Shown here: piece by piece, positions 13,962-21,851 of the stretch | How positions within the stretch are numbered: position 1 is the stretch's first letter | Layout of the letters: every line of letters begins with the position of its first letter | Source of the DNA: a virus | DNA: 23,865 bases | IMG/VR virus record: IMGVR_UViG_3300025168_000671 | Coordinates: 1-23,865 of that record | Reading direction: 5' to 3' (one strand) | Notes under the pieces: model-generated | Seen by the model: only the letters and a program-made list of their open reading frames with translations | Database searches by the model: none | What the model was told of the DNA's origin: nothing | Program-made: the position numbers and the translations under genes

Positions 13962-14201
13962 ATGAAAATAGATAAAGGAATTCCAGTAGCAAGTGCAAGA
14001 TCAACTTTAAGTGAAAAACGGAAAGCATTGAAAAAAATTAAATTTCTTTTTGTTTATGATATGGAAATTGGTGATAGTTTTGAAGTTGAAACAAGGAAGG
14101 AAGCTACCTTAGTTCAGTCTTATATTAATCAAATGACAACTATGGATTTAGTGCAGAGATCTATGCCAAATGGTAAAATAAGAGTGTGGAGGATAAAATA
14201 A
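13962..14201 (+). CDS. Small hypothetical protein with KGIP and EIGDSF motifs, cargo of cassette 2, 79 aa
   Basis: The order KGIPVASARS, DMEIGDSFEV and a final GKIRVWRIK is a pattern I recall from small proteins in uncultured marine phages (similar to DUF7303). The C-terminal half may form a small DNA-binding-like fold (LVQSYINQM, LVQRSMPNGKIRVWR), but this is not demonstrated. The ATG follows the leader TGAGAAAGGAAACAAA exactly. One base separates its stop from the next start. Confidence 0.6.
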   Translation: MKIDKGIPVASARSTLSEKRKALKKIKFLFVYDMEIGDSFEVETRKEATLVQSYINQMTTMDLVQRSMPNGKIRVWRIK

Positions 14202-14202
14202 T

Positions 14203-14406
14203 ATGTTCACAGTTTATAAAGTTAATCTTGATGATTCATTAAGCCATAAAGAACATCTTGACAGTGTTGATGAGCTTAATCTTTGGATTGGTGAAAAGCA
14301 TGGACAATTTGCAACTATTAAAATTGTCAGGGAAAAAACAAAATATTATGTTATTATGACTGACAATGGTACATGGTTTGAAAAAATTAAAAGTAAGGAG
14401 ATGTGA
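14203..14406 (+). CDS. Small hypothetical protein, cargo of cassette 2, 67 aa
   Basis: This is a short alpha/beta protein (MFTVYKVNLDDSLSHKE, ATIKIVREKTKYYVIMTDNGTWF) without known motifs. GTGGAGGAT before the start is a good ribosome-binding site. Its TGA is directly followed by the ATG of the membrane protein, so the two are co-translated. Confidence 0.6.
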   Translation: MFTVYKVNLDDSLSHKEHLDSVDELNLWIGEKHGQFATIKIVREKTKYYVIMTDNGTWFEKIKSKEM

Positions 14407-14580
14407 ATGATTAAAACACTTGGAGGAATTTTAATAATTTGTTCGATTTTTATTTTCGTAGTCATTCTATTTGAATTTATGGTTGGCTGTGGAGAGAGAA
14501 CTTATTATGAAGAAGGTCACTGGTTAACAAATGAATGTATTTTTATTCCTCATGAACAGGTCAGTGGGAGGTGGAAATGA
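14407..14580 (+). CDS. Small single-pass membrane protein, 57 aa
   Basis: Residues about 4-24 form one transmembrane helix (TLGGILIICSIFIFVVILF), with two N-terminal residues before a lysine. A polar tail of about 30 residues follows, with cysteines in VGCGER and NECIF. It starts directly after the stop of the upstream gene with AAGGAG as ribosome-binding site, and its TGA overlaps the next ATG. It is related at its N-terminus to the 27-residue peptide at 13831. Holin, antiholin or host-membrane effector roles are possible, but none is shown. Confidence 0.65.
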   Translation: MIKTLGGILIICSIFIFVVILFEFMVGCGERTYYEEGHWLTNECIFIPHEQVSGRWK

Positions 14581-15098
14581 ACAGATTTTTAATTGAAAGA
14601 GATCCTCATGGTATTGCAGTTTCTCTTTGTGACCAGCACATTGTTAAAATGCCATTAGAAGAAACACAGATGCTTTGTACTGCGATGTGGCATTACTCTC
14701 CTAAATATGCATATCTAAATGATCTTTACAAACCTGTCCACCAGAAACATCCCTGTACTCTATGGGCAATGGAAAACAAAAGTAATTATTATTTTGCTTG
14801 GCAATTGCTCGATGAGATGTTTGCAGAATACACTCGGAGATATGGCAAAGTTCATGGTGCAAGTAAACACAAAGATGCATTATTTTATGGTGCTAAATTT
14901 ATTCCTGAAGGCAAAAACACAAAGCATCCACAATGTTTTAGTGGGCATGATGATTGCAGGACAGATGAGTTCTATCCAATAAAAGCATACAGAAAATTCT
15001 ATGCCAAAACAAAAATGACAATGGCAAGATACAATAAAACAGATAATATTCCTGAGTGGCTTAATTATAGTCCTTTACTTTCTAACCAGAGAAGCTAA
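14577..15098 (+). CDS. Conserved phage protein of unknown function, 173 aa
   Basis: The sequence shows an organised set of motifs that I recall from a widespread phage gene of unknown function: DQHIVKMPLEETQMLCTAMW, KHPCTLWAMENKSNYYFAW, EYTRRYGKVHGASKH, then HPQCFSGHDDC and a final YPIKAYRKFY. Several histidines and cysteines are in conserved-looking places, so a metal site or enzymatic role is possible. The ATG at 14577 has GGGAGG before it; a GTG two codons upstream is in frame but less likely. It is the last gene before the terminator. Confidence 0.7.
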   Translation: MNRFLIERDPHGIAVSLCDQHIVKMPLEETQMLCTAMWHYSPKYAYLNDLYKPVHQKHPCTLWAMENKSNYYFAWQLLDEMFAEYTRRYGKVHGASKHKDALFYGAKFIPEGKNTKHPQCFSGHDDCRTDEFYPIKAYRKFYAKTKMTMARYNKTDNIPEWLNYSPLLSNQRS

Positions 15099-15131
15099 TA
15101 GTTAATTATTCATTATTTCCCCCAGAAACTG

Positions 15132-15160
15132 ACCCACCTTAATTTGTGGGTTTCTTTTTT
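15132..15160 (+). terminator. Rho-independent terminator after the accessory genes
   Basis: ACCCAC and GTGGGT form a 6-bp stem with an eight-base loop (CTTAATTT), directly followed by TTCTTTTTT. The position, 34 bases after the last accessory gene and before the terminase promoter region, separates early right-arm transcription from the late module. Confidence 0.85.
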
Positions 15161-15226
15161 CATTAAAATACGTTAAACAGTTAAATAACAGTTCACCACT
15201 GAAAATAAGGTTTTGAGGATAAAAAC
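15161..15226 (+). promoter_or_regulatory. Leader of the late (packaging and virion) operon
   Basis: This 66-base gap follows the terminator and ends at the small terminase start with a GAGGAT ribosome-binding site. It contains GTTAAACAGTTAAATAACAG and AGTTCACCACT. The latter resembles the arm of the left promoter palindrome (AGTTCACTACT). I see no good -35/-10 pair, so late transcription may need a phage factor or read-through. Confidence 0.4.
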
Positions 15227-15769
15227 ATGGCTTCAGATAAAAACAAAAAAATTCAAGTCCAGAGACCTGTTAAAAATGGTCCTAAAGTTAAGCCAGAAAA
15301 ATGGGATGGAAAGTTCAAATCAGTTGAACCATTGAAGCACCAGAAGCAAAGTGTTTCAACAAGAAAAGAAAAACGATATAAATGGAATCATCGAGCAACC
15401 ATTAATTGGATAATGGGACAGGCAGATCCTGTTGGCTTTCTGTCTGATGTCATGACAGGAAAAGAAATCTTTCCAGTTTATTCAGAGTCAGATGGTGAAG
15501 TGCAAAACATTGGTAAAATAGGTGCAGATCCAGAACTCAGAGTTATGGCTGCGAAAACACTACTTGGGAAATGCGTTCCTGATTTAAAGGCAGTTGAAAT
15601 TAAAACTCAAATAGAAGAGAGAAGGGTGCTAGACATTAGCAGATTAACAGATAATGACCTCAACACAATTGAAAGAGTTCTTGAACACTCTGTCATTGAC
15701 GGAGATAAAAGCAGAGAAGATGAAGAGATCTTTGAAAACATTCATCAAGGAGAGTTGGCCAACAGTTGA
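15227..15769 (+). CDS. terS: Probable terminase small subunit
   Basis: The 180-aa protein precedes the large terminase and overlaps it, the usual place of TerS. It begins with a basic, disordered stretch of about 55 residues. A helical region follows, with WNHRATINWIMGQADPVGFLSDVM and then DPELRVMAAKTLLGKCVPDLKAVE, a pattern frequent in phage terminase small subunits. A coiled, acidic end includes LDISRLTDNDLNTIERVLEH, also typical. TerS binds the packaging site on phage DNA and regulates the TerL motor. There is no clear helix-turn-helix motif, so the call rests on position and the helical pattern. Confidence 0.7.
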   Translation: MASDKNKKIQVQRPVKNGPKVKPEKWDGKFKSVEPLKHQKQSVSTRKEKRYKWNHRATINWIMGQADPVGFLSDVMTGKEIFPVYSESDGEVQNIGKIGADPELRVMAAKTLLGKCVPDLKAVEIKTQIEERRVLDISRLTDNDLNTIERVLEHSVIDGDKSREDEEIFENIHQGELANS

Positions 15770-17156
15770 AGCTGGTCGAGACTTTTATGACAACTGGCAC
15801 ATTGATGCAATAGCTGAACATCTTCAGGCTGTTGTTGAAGGAAAAATTCGTCGATTGATTATTAACATTCCTCCTCGACACATGAAATCAATTGCTGTAG
15901 CTGTTGCTCTTCCTGCATGGACATGGACAATACAGCCAGATAAAAGATTTTTATTTGCATCATATGCAGGTTCACTTTCAATCAGAGACTCAGTTAAATG
16001 TAGAAGATTGCTTGACAGTGCATGGTATCAAAGACATTTTGGTGAGACATTTAATCTCACAGGTGATCAAAATCAAAAACAAAGGTTTGAGAATGATAAA
16101 TCTGGATATAGAATAGCAACATCAGTTGATGGAGCTTTAACAGGTGAAGGTGGTGATATTATAATAATTGATGATCCACATAATGTTAGAGAAGCAGAAT
16201 CAAGCACAGTAAGAGAAGGAGTTTTGGAATGGTGGGATCAGGCAATGCAAACTCGGCTAAACGATCCAAAGACAGGATCATTTATTTTAATAATGCAAAG
16301 AGTCCACGAGAAAGATCTCACAGGACATATATTGGCGAACAGTAATGCTTGGGATCATCTTTGCATACCTGCAAGATATGAAATCGGACACCCAACACCA
16401 TCAACAACATCCATCGGTTTTACAGATCCTAGAACCAAAGAGGGTGATTTGTTGTGGCCAGAGAGGATTGATGAGGACACGATGGTCACTTTGGAGAAGA
16501 GTCTTGGCACATATGCTTCGGCAGGGCAGTTGCAACAAAGACCAATGCCCAAAGGTGGTGGAATATTAAGAGCAGAATGGTGGATGCCATGGGATAAAAA
16601 AGATTTACCTGATTTAGAATATGTTATTCAATCTTGGGATACTGCATTCAGTATCAAAGAAAAAAGTTCTTATTCAGCTAGAACTACATGGGGAGTTTTC
16701 CGACTTAATGGTCAAATAAATGTTATCGTTGTAGACATGTGGTATGACAGAGTTACATATCCAGAGTTAAGAAAAATTGCTCAAGAGTCTTATAATGACT
16801 ATGAACCTGATGCAGTTCTTATAGAAAAGAAGGCATCTGGACAGAGTTTATTGCAAGATTTACGAATGGCAGGAGTACCAGTTCTTGAGTATATGCCTGA
16901 CAGAGACAAAGAAGCCAGAGCACATGCTAGTAGTGCATTGTTGGAAGATGGAAGAATTTGGTTTCCTTCTGATAGAAAATGGGCTAAAAACTTAATAGAC
17001 ATTTGTGCAGCATTTCCTGCAGGTGATAATGATGATATTGTTGACACTTGTACACAGGCTTGGTTAAGACTTCGCAAAGGATGGTTTGTTACTCATTCTT
17101 CTGATTATGATGAGGATGAAAAAGAAACAAGAGAGAGGATAACTTTATATGGCTAG
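15654..17156 (+). CDS. terL: Terminase large subunit (DNA packaging ATPase and nuclease)
   Basis: The 500-aa protein has an ATPase half with NIPPRHMKS (71-79, Walker A-like) and GDIIIIDDPH (167-176, Walker B). It also has a nuclease half with SWDTAF (D329), VLIEKKASGQSLLQDL (E391) and DNDDIVDT (460s), the acidic residues of the RNase H-like nuclease. It pumps DNA into the prohead and cuts the concatemer. The first ATG gives a 116-base overlap with TerS and no clear ribosome-binding site. An ATG at 15720 shortens the overlap to 50 bases, but residues before it (EIKAEKMKRSLKTFIKESW) resemble the family's N-terminal helix, so the longer form is kept. The end overlaps the portal start by eight bases. 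Confidence 0.95.
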   Translation: MTSTQLKEFLNTLSLTEIKAEKMKRSLKTFIKESWPTVEAGRDFYDNWHIDAIAEHLQAVVEGKIRRLIINIPPRHMKSIAVAVALPAWTWTIQPDKRFLFASYAGSLSIRDSVKCRRLLDSAWYQRHFGETFNLTGDQNQKQRFENDKSGYRIATSVDGALTGEGGDIIIIDDPHNVREAESSTVREGVLEWWDQAMQTRLNDPKTGSFILIMQRVHEKDLTGHILANSNAWDHLCIPARYEIGHPTPSTTSIGFTDPRTKEGDLLWPERIDEDTMVTLEKSLGTYASAGQLQQRPMPKGGGILRAEWWMPWDKKDLPDLEYVIQSWDTAFSIKEKSSYSARTTWGVFRLNGQINVIVVDMWYDRVTYPELRKIAQESYNDYEPDAVLIEKKASGQSLLQDLRMAGVPVLEYMPDRDKEARAHASSALLEDGRIWFPSDRKWAKNLIDICAAFPAGDNDDIVDTCTQAWLRLRKGWFVTHSSDYDEDEKETRERITLYG

Positions 17157-19602
17157 ACAACCAATTAACATCCAAGAAGAGAATCAATTATTTACAGATG
17201 GTGCTCCTGAAGATGGATTACAGGTTGAAACTATTGGTGATGATGTTCTTATCGGAGATCCTGATAAAGATATTATCGGAGAAACTGATACACAGTTTGA
17301 TGAGAATTTAGCTGAAACAATAGATGAAAAAGAATTAACAAGAAAAGCAGATGACCTTATACAGTATTATGAGAATGATAAGTCAGCCAGATCAGAATGG
17401 GAAGATCGTTATAAAGAAGGATTGCAGACACTTGATCCAGATGGTGGAATGCAAGAATCAGAAGATCAAAGAGCTTCAAGAGGATTAAGTACAGTTGTCC
17501 ATCCATTAATTTCTGAAGCAGCAACGCAATTCAATGCAAGAGCAATCGCAGAACTTTATCCATCTGGTGGTCCAGTTAAAACAGTTATTATTGGTGATCC
17601 AGATGAAGAACTGGAAGAGCAAGGTCGCAGAGTTCGAGATTATATGAATTACCAGATAACACAAGAGATGCCAGAGTATTTTCCTGATCTCGATCAGATG
17701 TTATTTCACTTGCCACTTATTGGTCAGACATTTAAAAAGGTTTGGTGGAATCCAGATCTAGATCGACAGATGTCATTATTTGTTAAAGCTGAAGATTTTA
17801 TTGTCGCACCAGAATCAAATGATTTGAAAACAGCACCAAGATACACACATCTTATTCGTATGCCACAAAATGATTATAATCGTTATGTCGAAGCTGGTTA
17901 TTATCTTGAATCTGAATATTCAGGTGATGATATCGATCCATCAGGAGATACCATTGGTGACATAGAAGGTGTCGATCAATATGGCAGTTCAAGTGAAGAT
18001 GGAACAATGACTCTTCTTGAAATGCATGTTTACGAAAATTTTGAAGGCATTGATGATGATAATGATGAAGAAAATAAAGTCCAGTTGCCATACATTGTAA
18101 CTATTGATTATGATTCCCAGAAAGTTGTGAGTGTTCGCAGAAACTGGAAAGAAGATGATGAAGCCAGACGAAGACGAGATTGGTTTGTAAGTTATAAGTT
18201 CCTTCCTGGTCTTGGCTTTTATGGTTTCGGTCTTTATCATTTAATCGGTGGATTAGGAAAAGCTGCAACAGGATCTTTAAGAGCTTTATTGGATTCAGCT
18301 GCATTTTCAAATATGCAAGGTGGCTTTAAGTTAAAAGGCAGAGTTACAGGTGGTGAACTTCAGATAAGTCCTGGAGAGTTTGCAGATCTCGATGCGACTG
18401 TTGATGATGTAAACAAGGCGATTATGCCACTGCCATTTAAAGAACCAAGTTCTGCACTATTCCAGTTATTAGGTTTTATTGTTGACTCAGGTCAAAGGTT
18501 TGCAAGCACAGCCGATTTAAATGTTGGTGATGTTAATCCGAATGCACCTGTTGGTTCGACAGTTGCTTTAATTGAACAGGGAAGCAAAGCATTTTCAGCA
18601 ATTCATAAAAGACTTCATTATGCACAAGGACAAGAGTTCAAATTATTATCTAAGCTCAATGCTGAAAATTTACCAGAATCATTTAAGTTTTCTTTAACAG
18701 GTTCATCTCAGGAGATATTCGCTGCAGACTTTAATGATCGAATTGATATAATTCCTGTCAGTGATCCAAACATATTTAGCACTGCCCAGAGAATAGCACA
18801 GGCACAGGCAATTCTTGAAATGTCAAGGTCAGCTCCTGATTTGCACGACACTTATGAAGCCTATAAAAGAATGTACGAAGCTATAAGAATTCCTAACATA
18901 GATGAGATATTGAAAAAACCTGCCGAATCGGTAAGGTTAGATCCAATTGATGAAAATGTTGCAGTTTTGTATGGCAAAGGAATTCGTGCTTTCCCAGAGC
19001 AAGATCATGATTCCCATATTCAAGTTCATATACAGTTTCTTCAAGATCCTTCATTAGCAGGAAATCCTGGAGCTAAAGCCATGCAACCAATATTAGTTGC
19101 CCATGTTGCCGAGCATGTCGCATTGCTTTATAGAACTCGAATGGAAGCAAGTATTGGAATGCCATTACCAGTGATGCCAGATATTCGTGATAAGAAATTC
19201 GAATTTCAAGATATTGATCCACAAACAGATATGATGATAAGTCAGAGAGCTGCACAAGTTGTTCAGGCAGCACCACAAATGCAAGCAATAAAAGGATTAT
19301 CAAACATTGGTCAACAACAAGGTCAACAAAACCCACTTCAATATGCTCAACAGCTTGCCCAACTTGAAGCTCAAGCATTACAAGCTCGGACTCAAGCACA
19401 AATACAATCAGACCAAGCCAAAGCTCAGTCGGACATTGCGATCAAGCAAGCAGATGCTAAACAAGATATAGAAATAGCAAAAGCCAAAACGCAAGTTGAT
19501 CTTGAAGCAAAAATTAAAAAACTTGAAGCAGACTTACAATTAGAGCGAGAAAAGAATGATGCTAAAATCCAAATGGAGATGATTAAAAATGCAAGAGAAT
19601 AA
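17149..19602 (+). CDS. Portal protein (P22 gp1-like)
   Basis: This 817-aa protein directly follows TerL with an eight-base overlap, the usual portal position. Recognisable parts include STVVHPLISEAATQFNARAIAELYPSGGPV near the N-terminus, FPDLDQMLFHLPLIGQTFKKVWW, and a central region with RRDWFVSYKFLPGLGFYGFGLYHL, all typical of long P22-type portals. The protein forms the dodecameric ring through which DNA enters and leaves. The last ~115 residues are alanine/glutamine-rich and then a long charged coiled coil (about 735-817), which could form a helical barrel like that of P22. This architecture is commonest in podovirus-like phages. An acidic insertion is present around residues 260-310. Confidence 0.88.
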   Translation: MARQPINIQEENQLFTDGAPEDGLQVETIGDDVLIGDPDKDIIGETDTQFDENLAETIDEKELTRKADDLIQYYENDKSARSEWEDRYKEGLQTLDPDGGMQESEDQRASRGLSTVVHPLISEAATQFNARAIAELYPSGGPVKTVIIGDPDEELEEQGRRVRDYMNYQITQEMPEYFPDLDQMLFHLPLIGQTFKKVWWNPDLDRQMSLFVKAEDFIVAPESNDLKTAPRYTHLIRMPQNDYNRYVEAGYYLESEYSGDDIDPSGDTIGDIEGVDQYGSSSEDGTMTLLEMHVYENFEGIDDDNDEENKVQLPYIVTIDYDSQKVVSVRRNWKEDDEARRRRDWFVSYKFLPGLGFYGFGLYHLIGGLGKAATGSLRALLDSAAFSNMQGGFKLKGRVTGGELQISPGEFADLDATVDDVNKAIMPLPFKEPSSALFQLLGFIVDSGQRFASTADLNVGDVNPNAPVGSTVALIEQGSKAFSAIHKRLHYAQGQEFKLLSKLNAENLPESFKFSLTGSSQEIFAADFNDRIDIIPVSDPNIFSTAQRIAQAQAILEMSRSAPDLHDTYEAYKRMYEAIRIPNIDEILKKPAESVRLDPIDENVAVLYGKGIRAFPEQDHDSHIQVHIQFLQDPSLAGNPGAKAMQPILVAHVAEHVALLYRTRMEASIGMPLPVMPDIRDKKFEFQDIDPQTDMMISQRAAQVVQAAPQMQAIKGLSNIGQQQGQQNPLQYAQQLAQLEAQALQARTQAQIQSDQAKAQSDIAIKQADAKQDIEIAKAKTQVDLEAKIKKLEADLQLEREKNDAKIQMEMIKNARE

Positions 19603-19801
19603 TAATATACTGCCAATGCAAGGTATCAATCCAGAAGCATTCTCTGGGAAACAACCACAGCAACCATCTATGCCAGCGAATATGGACATGAATCAGTATT
19701 TACTTCAAAAGATTTCCGAGATAAAAAGAAGAATGTTTGGTGAAGAATCTGGAGCTTTGACAAGTCTTATGATGCAACAACAACCCAATAGGAGGATGTA
19801 A
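19589..19801 (+). CDS. Hypothetical protein, 70 aa, downstream of portal
   Basis: This is a short, methionine/glutamine/proline-rich protein with one helix (MNQYLLQKISEIKRRMFG) and a disordered start. It begins 14 bases before the portal stop, with GGAG about ten bases upstream of its ATG. Its stop overlaps the next start (TAATG). Low-complexity small proteins after the portal are common in marine phages; a minor virion or scaffold-associated role is a guess. Confidence 0.6.
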   Translation: MQENNNILPMQGINPEAFSGKQPQQPSMPANMDMNQYLLQKISEIKRRMFGEESGALTSLMMQQQPNRRM

Positions 19802-20643
19802 TGCCAGTGTTAACATTAGGAGTTCTCGATAAAATTCTAGGATCTGCTGGTTTCAAAGCACCAGTAGAAGAGAAACGACCAGGATTTACTATATCTTCTG
19901 GTGCAGCTCCAGTTCCTGATCCAAATCAAATGAAAGATTTAATTCCAGGATTCCCAGATGTTCCTATTAATCCAGAAGATATGCCAAAACAAGGTTTTGG
20001 AGCGACAATAAAAGGTGGGAATATTTATGGAATGAGAGACAACTCAGATCCAAATCCAAATGTACCATCTAATGTAACAGGAACTTTGTCAGCTCTTGAA
20101 ACTTTACGAGATATGAAGAATGTACAAGACTCGGCTGTTTTCGGTAAACCAGCAGGAACAATTACAGATGAAATGCCAACTTTATTAGATTCGCTTTCTG
20201 GTGATATATTGGGTCAGCAAATGCCAAACATGCCATTAGGAACAGTTGCAGATCCAAGTCAAATTATGCAAGAGTTTCAGCCACCAACAGAAAAGTTTTT
20301 AGGTTTGTTTGATAATGTTTATGCAAGTCCTCAGAAATCATTTGATGCCCAGATGGAAATGGCAGATGACAGAGGATTAAAATCAGGAGCAACATCAGGA
20401 ACAGGAATGATGTCTCAAAAATCAGAGCCAATATACAGTTATTTCCAAAGAGCTTTCAAAGGTGGAATTCCAGATAGATTTTTAAGTGGGTTTTTAACAA
20501 GGTTCGGATACAGCCCAACATTTATAGATCAGCAAATGCAAGTTAATGAAGATGGTGAGATTGTAGATGCTCAAGGCAATCTTATAGAAGGTCTGCCAAA
20601 TGTTGCATTAATCGGTGAACAAATTAAACAACAAGTCGCATAG
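19801..20643 (+). CDS. Hypothetical virion-region protein, 280 aa
   Basis: The protein is proline/glycine/methionine-rich and probably mostly disordered in the first 170 residues. The C-terminal part is more structured (SYFQRAFKGGIPDRFLSGFLTRFGYSP and GEIVDAQGNLIEG). It begins MPVLTLGVLDKILGSAG, a short amphipathic segment reminiscent of the starts of the 194-aa and 469-aa proteins downstream. No catalytic motifs are seen. Its place between portal and the expected capsid gene suggests a head or ejection protein, without proof. Confidence 0.65.
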   Translation: MPVLTLGVLDKILGSAGFKAPVEEKRPGFTISSGAAPVPDPNQMKDLIPGFPDVPINPEDMPKQGFGATIKGGNIYGMRDNSDPNPNVPSNVTGTLSALETLRDMKNVQDSAVFGKPAGTITDEMPTLLDSLSGDILGQQMPNMPLGTVADPSQIMQEFQPPTEKFLGLFDNVYASPQKSFDAQMEMADDRGLKSGATSGTGMMSQKSEPIYSYFQRAFKGGIPDRFLSGFLTRFGYSPTFIDQQMQVNEDGEIVDAQGNLIEGLPNVALIGEQIKQQVA

Positions 20644-20652
20644 GAGAATAAA

Positions 20653-20946
20653 ATGGCTGGTAATGAAATGCTTGATCAAATGAATCAGTTGCTTAAAAGA
20701 TCAGAACCAAATGCCCCAATGGCTGATGCCGATAAAGAAATTTATAATTCTATATATGATTCAATTATACAATCTTTAAGAATGGAGCCAGGAGCTGCTG
20801 TCAGTGAAAGCGATATAATTGATTCTTTAAAATCATTAGATCAAGGATCTTCTGTTGGTGAAAATGAGATGCAAGGTTATAATATGATTGAAGAAATATT
20901 AAGAAATATTTATAAAGAAAGATCAGGAATAGATTTAAAAACATAA
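20653..20946 (+). CDS. Small acidic helical protein, 97 aa
   Basis: This is a helical, acidic protein with SIYDSIIQSLRMEPG and YNMIEEILRNIYKERSG as its clearest helices. It is not recognised. AGGAGAATAAAATGGCTG at the start is the same as before the next gene, showing a repeated late-gene ribosome-binding leader. Confidence 0.6.
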   Translation: MAGNEMLDQMNQLLKRSEPNAPMADADKEIYNSIYDSIIQSLRMEPGAAVSESDIIDSLKSLDQGSSVGENEMQGYNMIEEILRNIYKERSGIDLKT

Positions 20947-20957
20947 AGGAGAATAAA

Positions 20958-21221
20958 ATGGCTGAAGTAAATGTAGAAAATATCGAAGAAGCGAAACAGC
21001 TCTTTGAAGAGAAGATGGGTTTTGCTCATGATTCATCAGGTCTTGATATGAGTGATGATCAACTTGTTAATTTTCTAATGCTTTGTCACCAGATGGAATA
21101 TGGTGTTGGGCAGGAAGAAGAGGAAGATGTCAAAGTTAAAGTCATGAAAGTTGACAGTGGTGATATGCGAGGAATGATGGATGAACTTCTTGGTCATGGT
21201 GGACCAAAAGGAAATTACTGA
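20958..21221 (+). CDS. Small acidic protein, 87 aa
   Basis: This is a very acidic protein with a helical first half (EEAKQLFEEKMGFAHDSSG), GQEEEEDVKVKVMKV in the middle and a glycine-rich end. It is not recognised. The leader AGGAGAATAAAATGGCTG repeats that of the preceding gene. Its stop overlaps a short open frame that ends in a chimeric junction (21221-21286). Confidence 0.6.
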   Translation: MAEVNVENIEEAKQLFEEKMGFAHDSSGLDMSDDQLVNFLMLCHQMEYGVGQEEEEDVKVKVMKVDSGDMRGMMDELLGHGGPKGNY

Positions 21222-21286
21222 TGCCATTCAGTAAATATTCATCATTCGAGATTCAAAAGGTTCATAATGGCAGCAATACTAAATAA
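21221..21286 (+). pseudogene. 21-residue chimeric open frame at a recombination junction
   Basis: The frame starts in the stop of the previous gene and reads MPFSKYSSFEIQKVH before running into the next gene out of frame. MPFSKYS resembles the start of a known type of small phage protein. SFEIQKVH is the end of the 48-aa protein at 23414 (SFEIQKVHKK). The nucleotides TTCGAGATTCAAAAGG (part of 21245-21266) differ from the other copy only at synonymous positions. The start of one gene has therefore been joined to the tail of another, whose last codons now provide the AAAAGG ribosome-binding site for the gene at 21267. Probably not a functional product. Confidence 0.55.
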
Positions 21287-21851
21287 AGCATTACAAGCAT
21301 TATTAAAATCTTTAGGTAAGATTCCTGAAGATGTTGGTGCGTTAAAAAACATTCCTGATAATGTGGCTAGTTTTGCTGATGCACAAAGTGATCAAATGGT
21401 ATCTAAGATCAAAGGTGTACTTGAAGATATGCCTTATACGATGAATTTGCCTTATGAGATTGGTCAGAAATTAAATTCTGAAGGTAGGCTACCTCTTCCT
21501 ATAGGGACAAATATGATGCCTCCTAGTGGTAAAGGAAGGCCAGAAGACGTTCACAAAATCTCAGGATATAAAGCAGACCCAAATAATCCAGACATTTATG
21601 GATACGAAATTACAAGTCGTGAAAATGATGTTTCATACATTGGTGTAAGCGATCCAAAAATGGGCATCAAAGAAAAAAGACCTGATATGGTTGCAGGATG
21701 GAAAGCAACTCTTGGCCCACAAGGTTCTGAGCGTTTGGATTACACCCCACCAGATTGGCAACGCACAGAAACGCCTAGAATTGTAAGGACACCAGAAGAT
21801 CAAAACGCTATTGATCAAGAATACAATGATTTGTTTGGGGATTTTGAATAA
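21267..21851 (+). CDS. Hypothetical protein, 194 aa, in inserted block
   Basis: The protein begins with MAAILNKALQALLKSLGK, an amphipathic helix similar to the start of the next gene's product (MAGILSKIAVKG). The rest is polar, with ISGYKADPNNPDIYGYEI and a tyrosine/proline-rich acidic end. No known domain is seen. Its ribosome-binding site comes from a copied gene tail just upstream, and its stop overlaps the next ATG (TAATG), so the two genes form a unit. Shared N-terminal helices may direct both products to the same place, such as the virion interior or a membrane; this is inference. Confidence 0.6.
   Translation: MAAILNKALQALLKSLGKIPEDVGALKNIPDNVASFADAQSDQMVSKIKGVLEDMPYTMNLPYEIGQKLNSEGRLPLPIGTNMMPPSGKGRPEDVHKISGYKADPNNPDIYGYEITSRENDVSYIGVSDPKMGIKEKRPDMVAGWKATLGPQGSERLDYTPPDWQRTETPRIVRTPEDQNAIDQEYNDLFGDFE

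Noticed and set aside
19073-19399. Minus-strand open frame of 108 codons inside the portal gene
   Set aside because: It is antisense to the coding sequence of the portal C-terminus; the low-complexity Gln/Ala codons explain the lack of stops.
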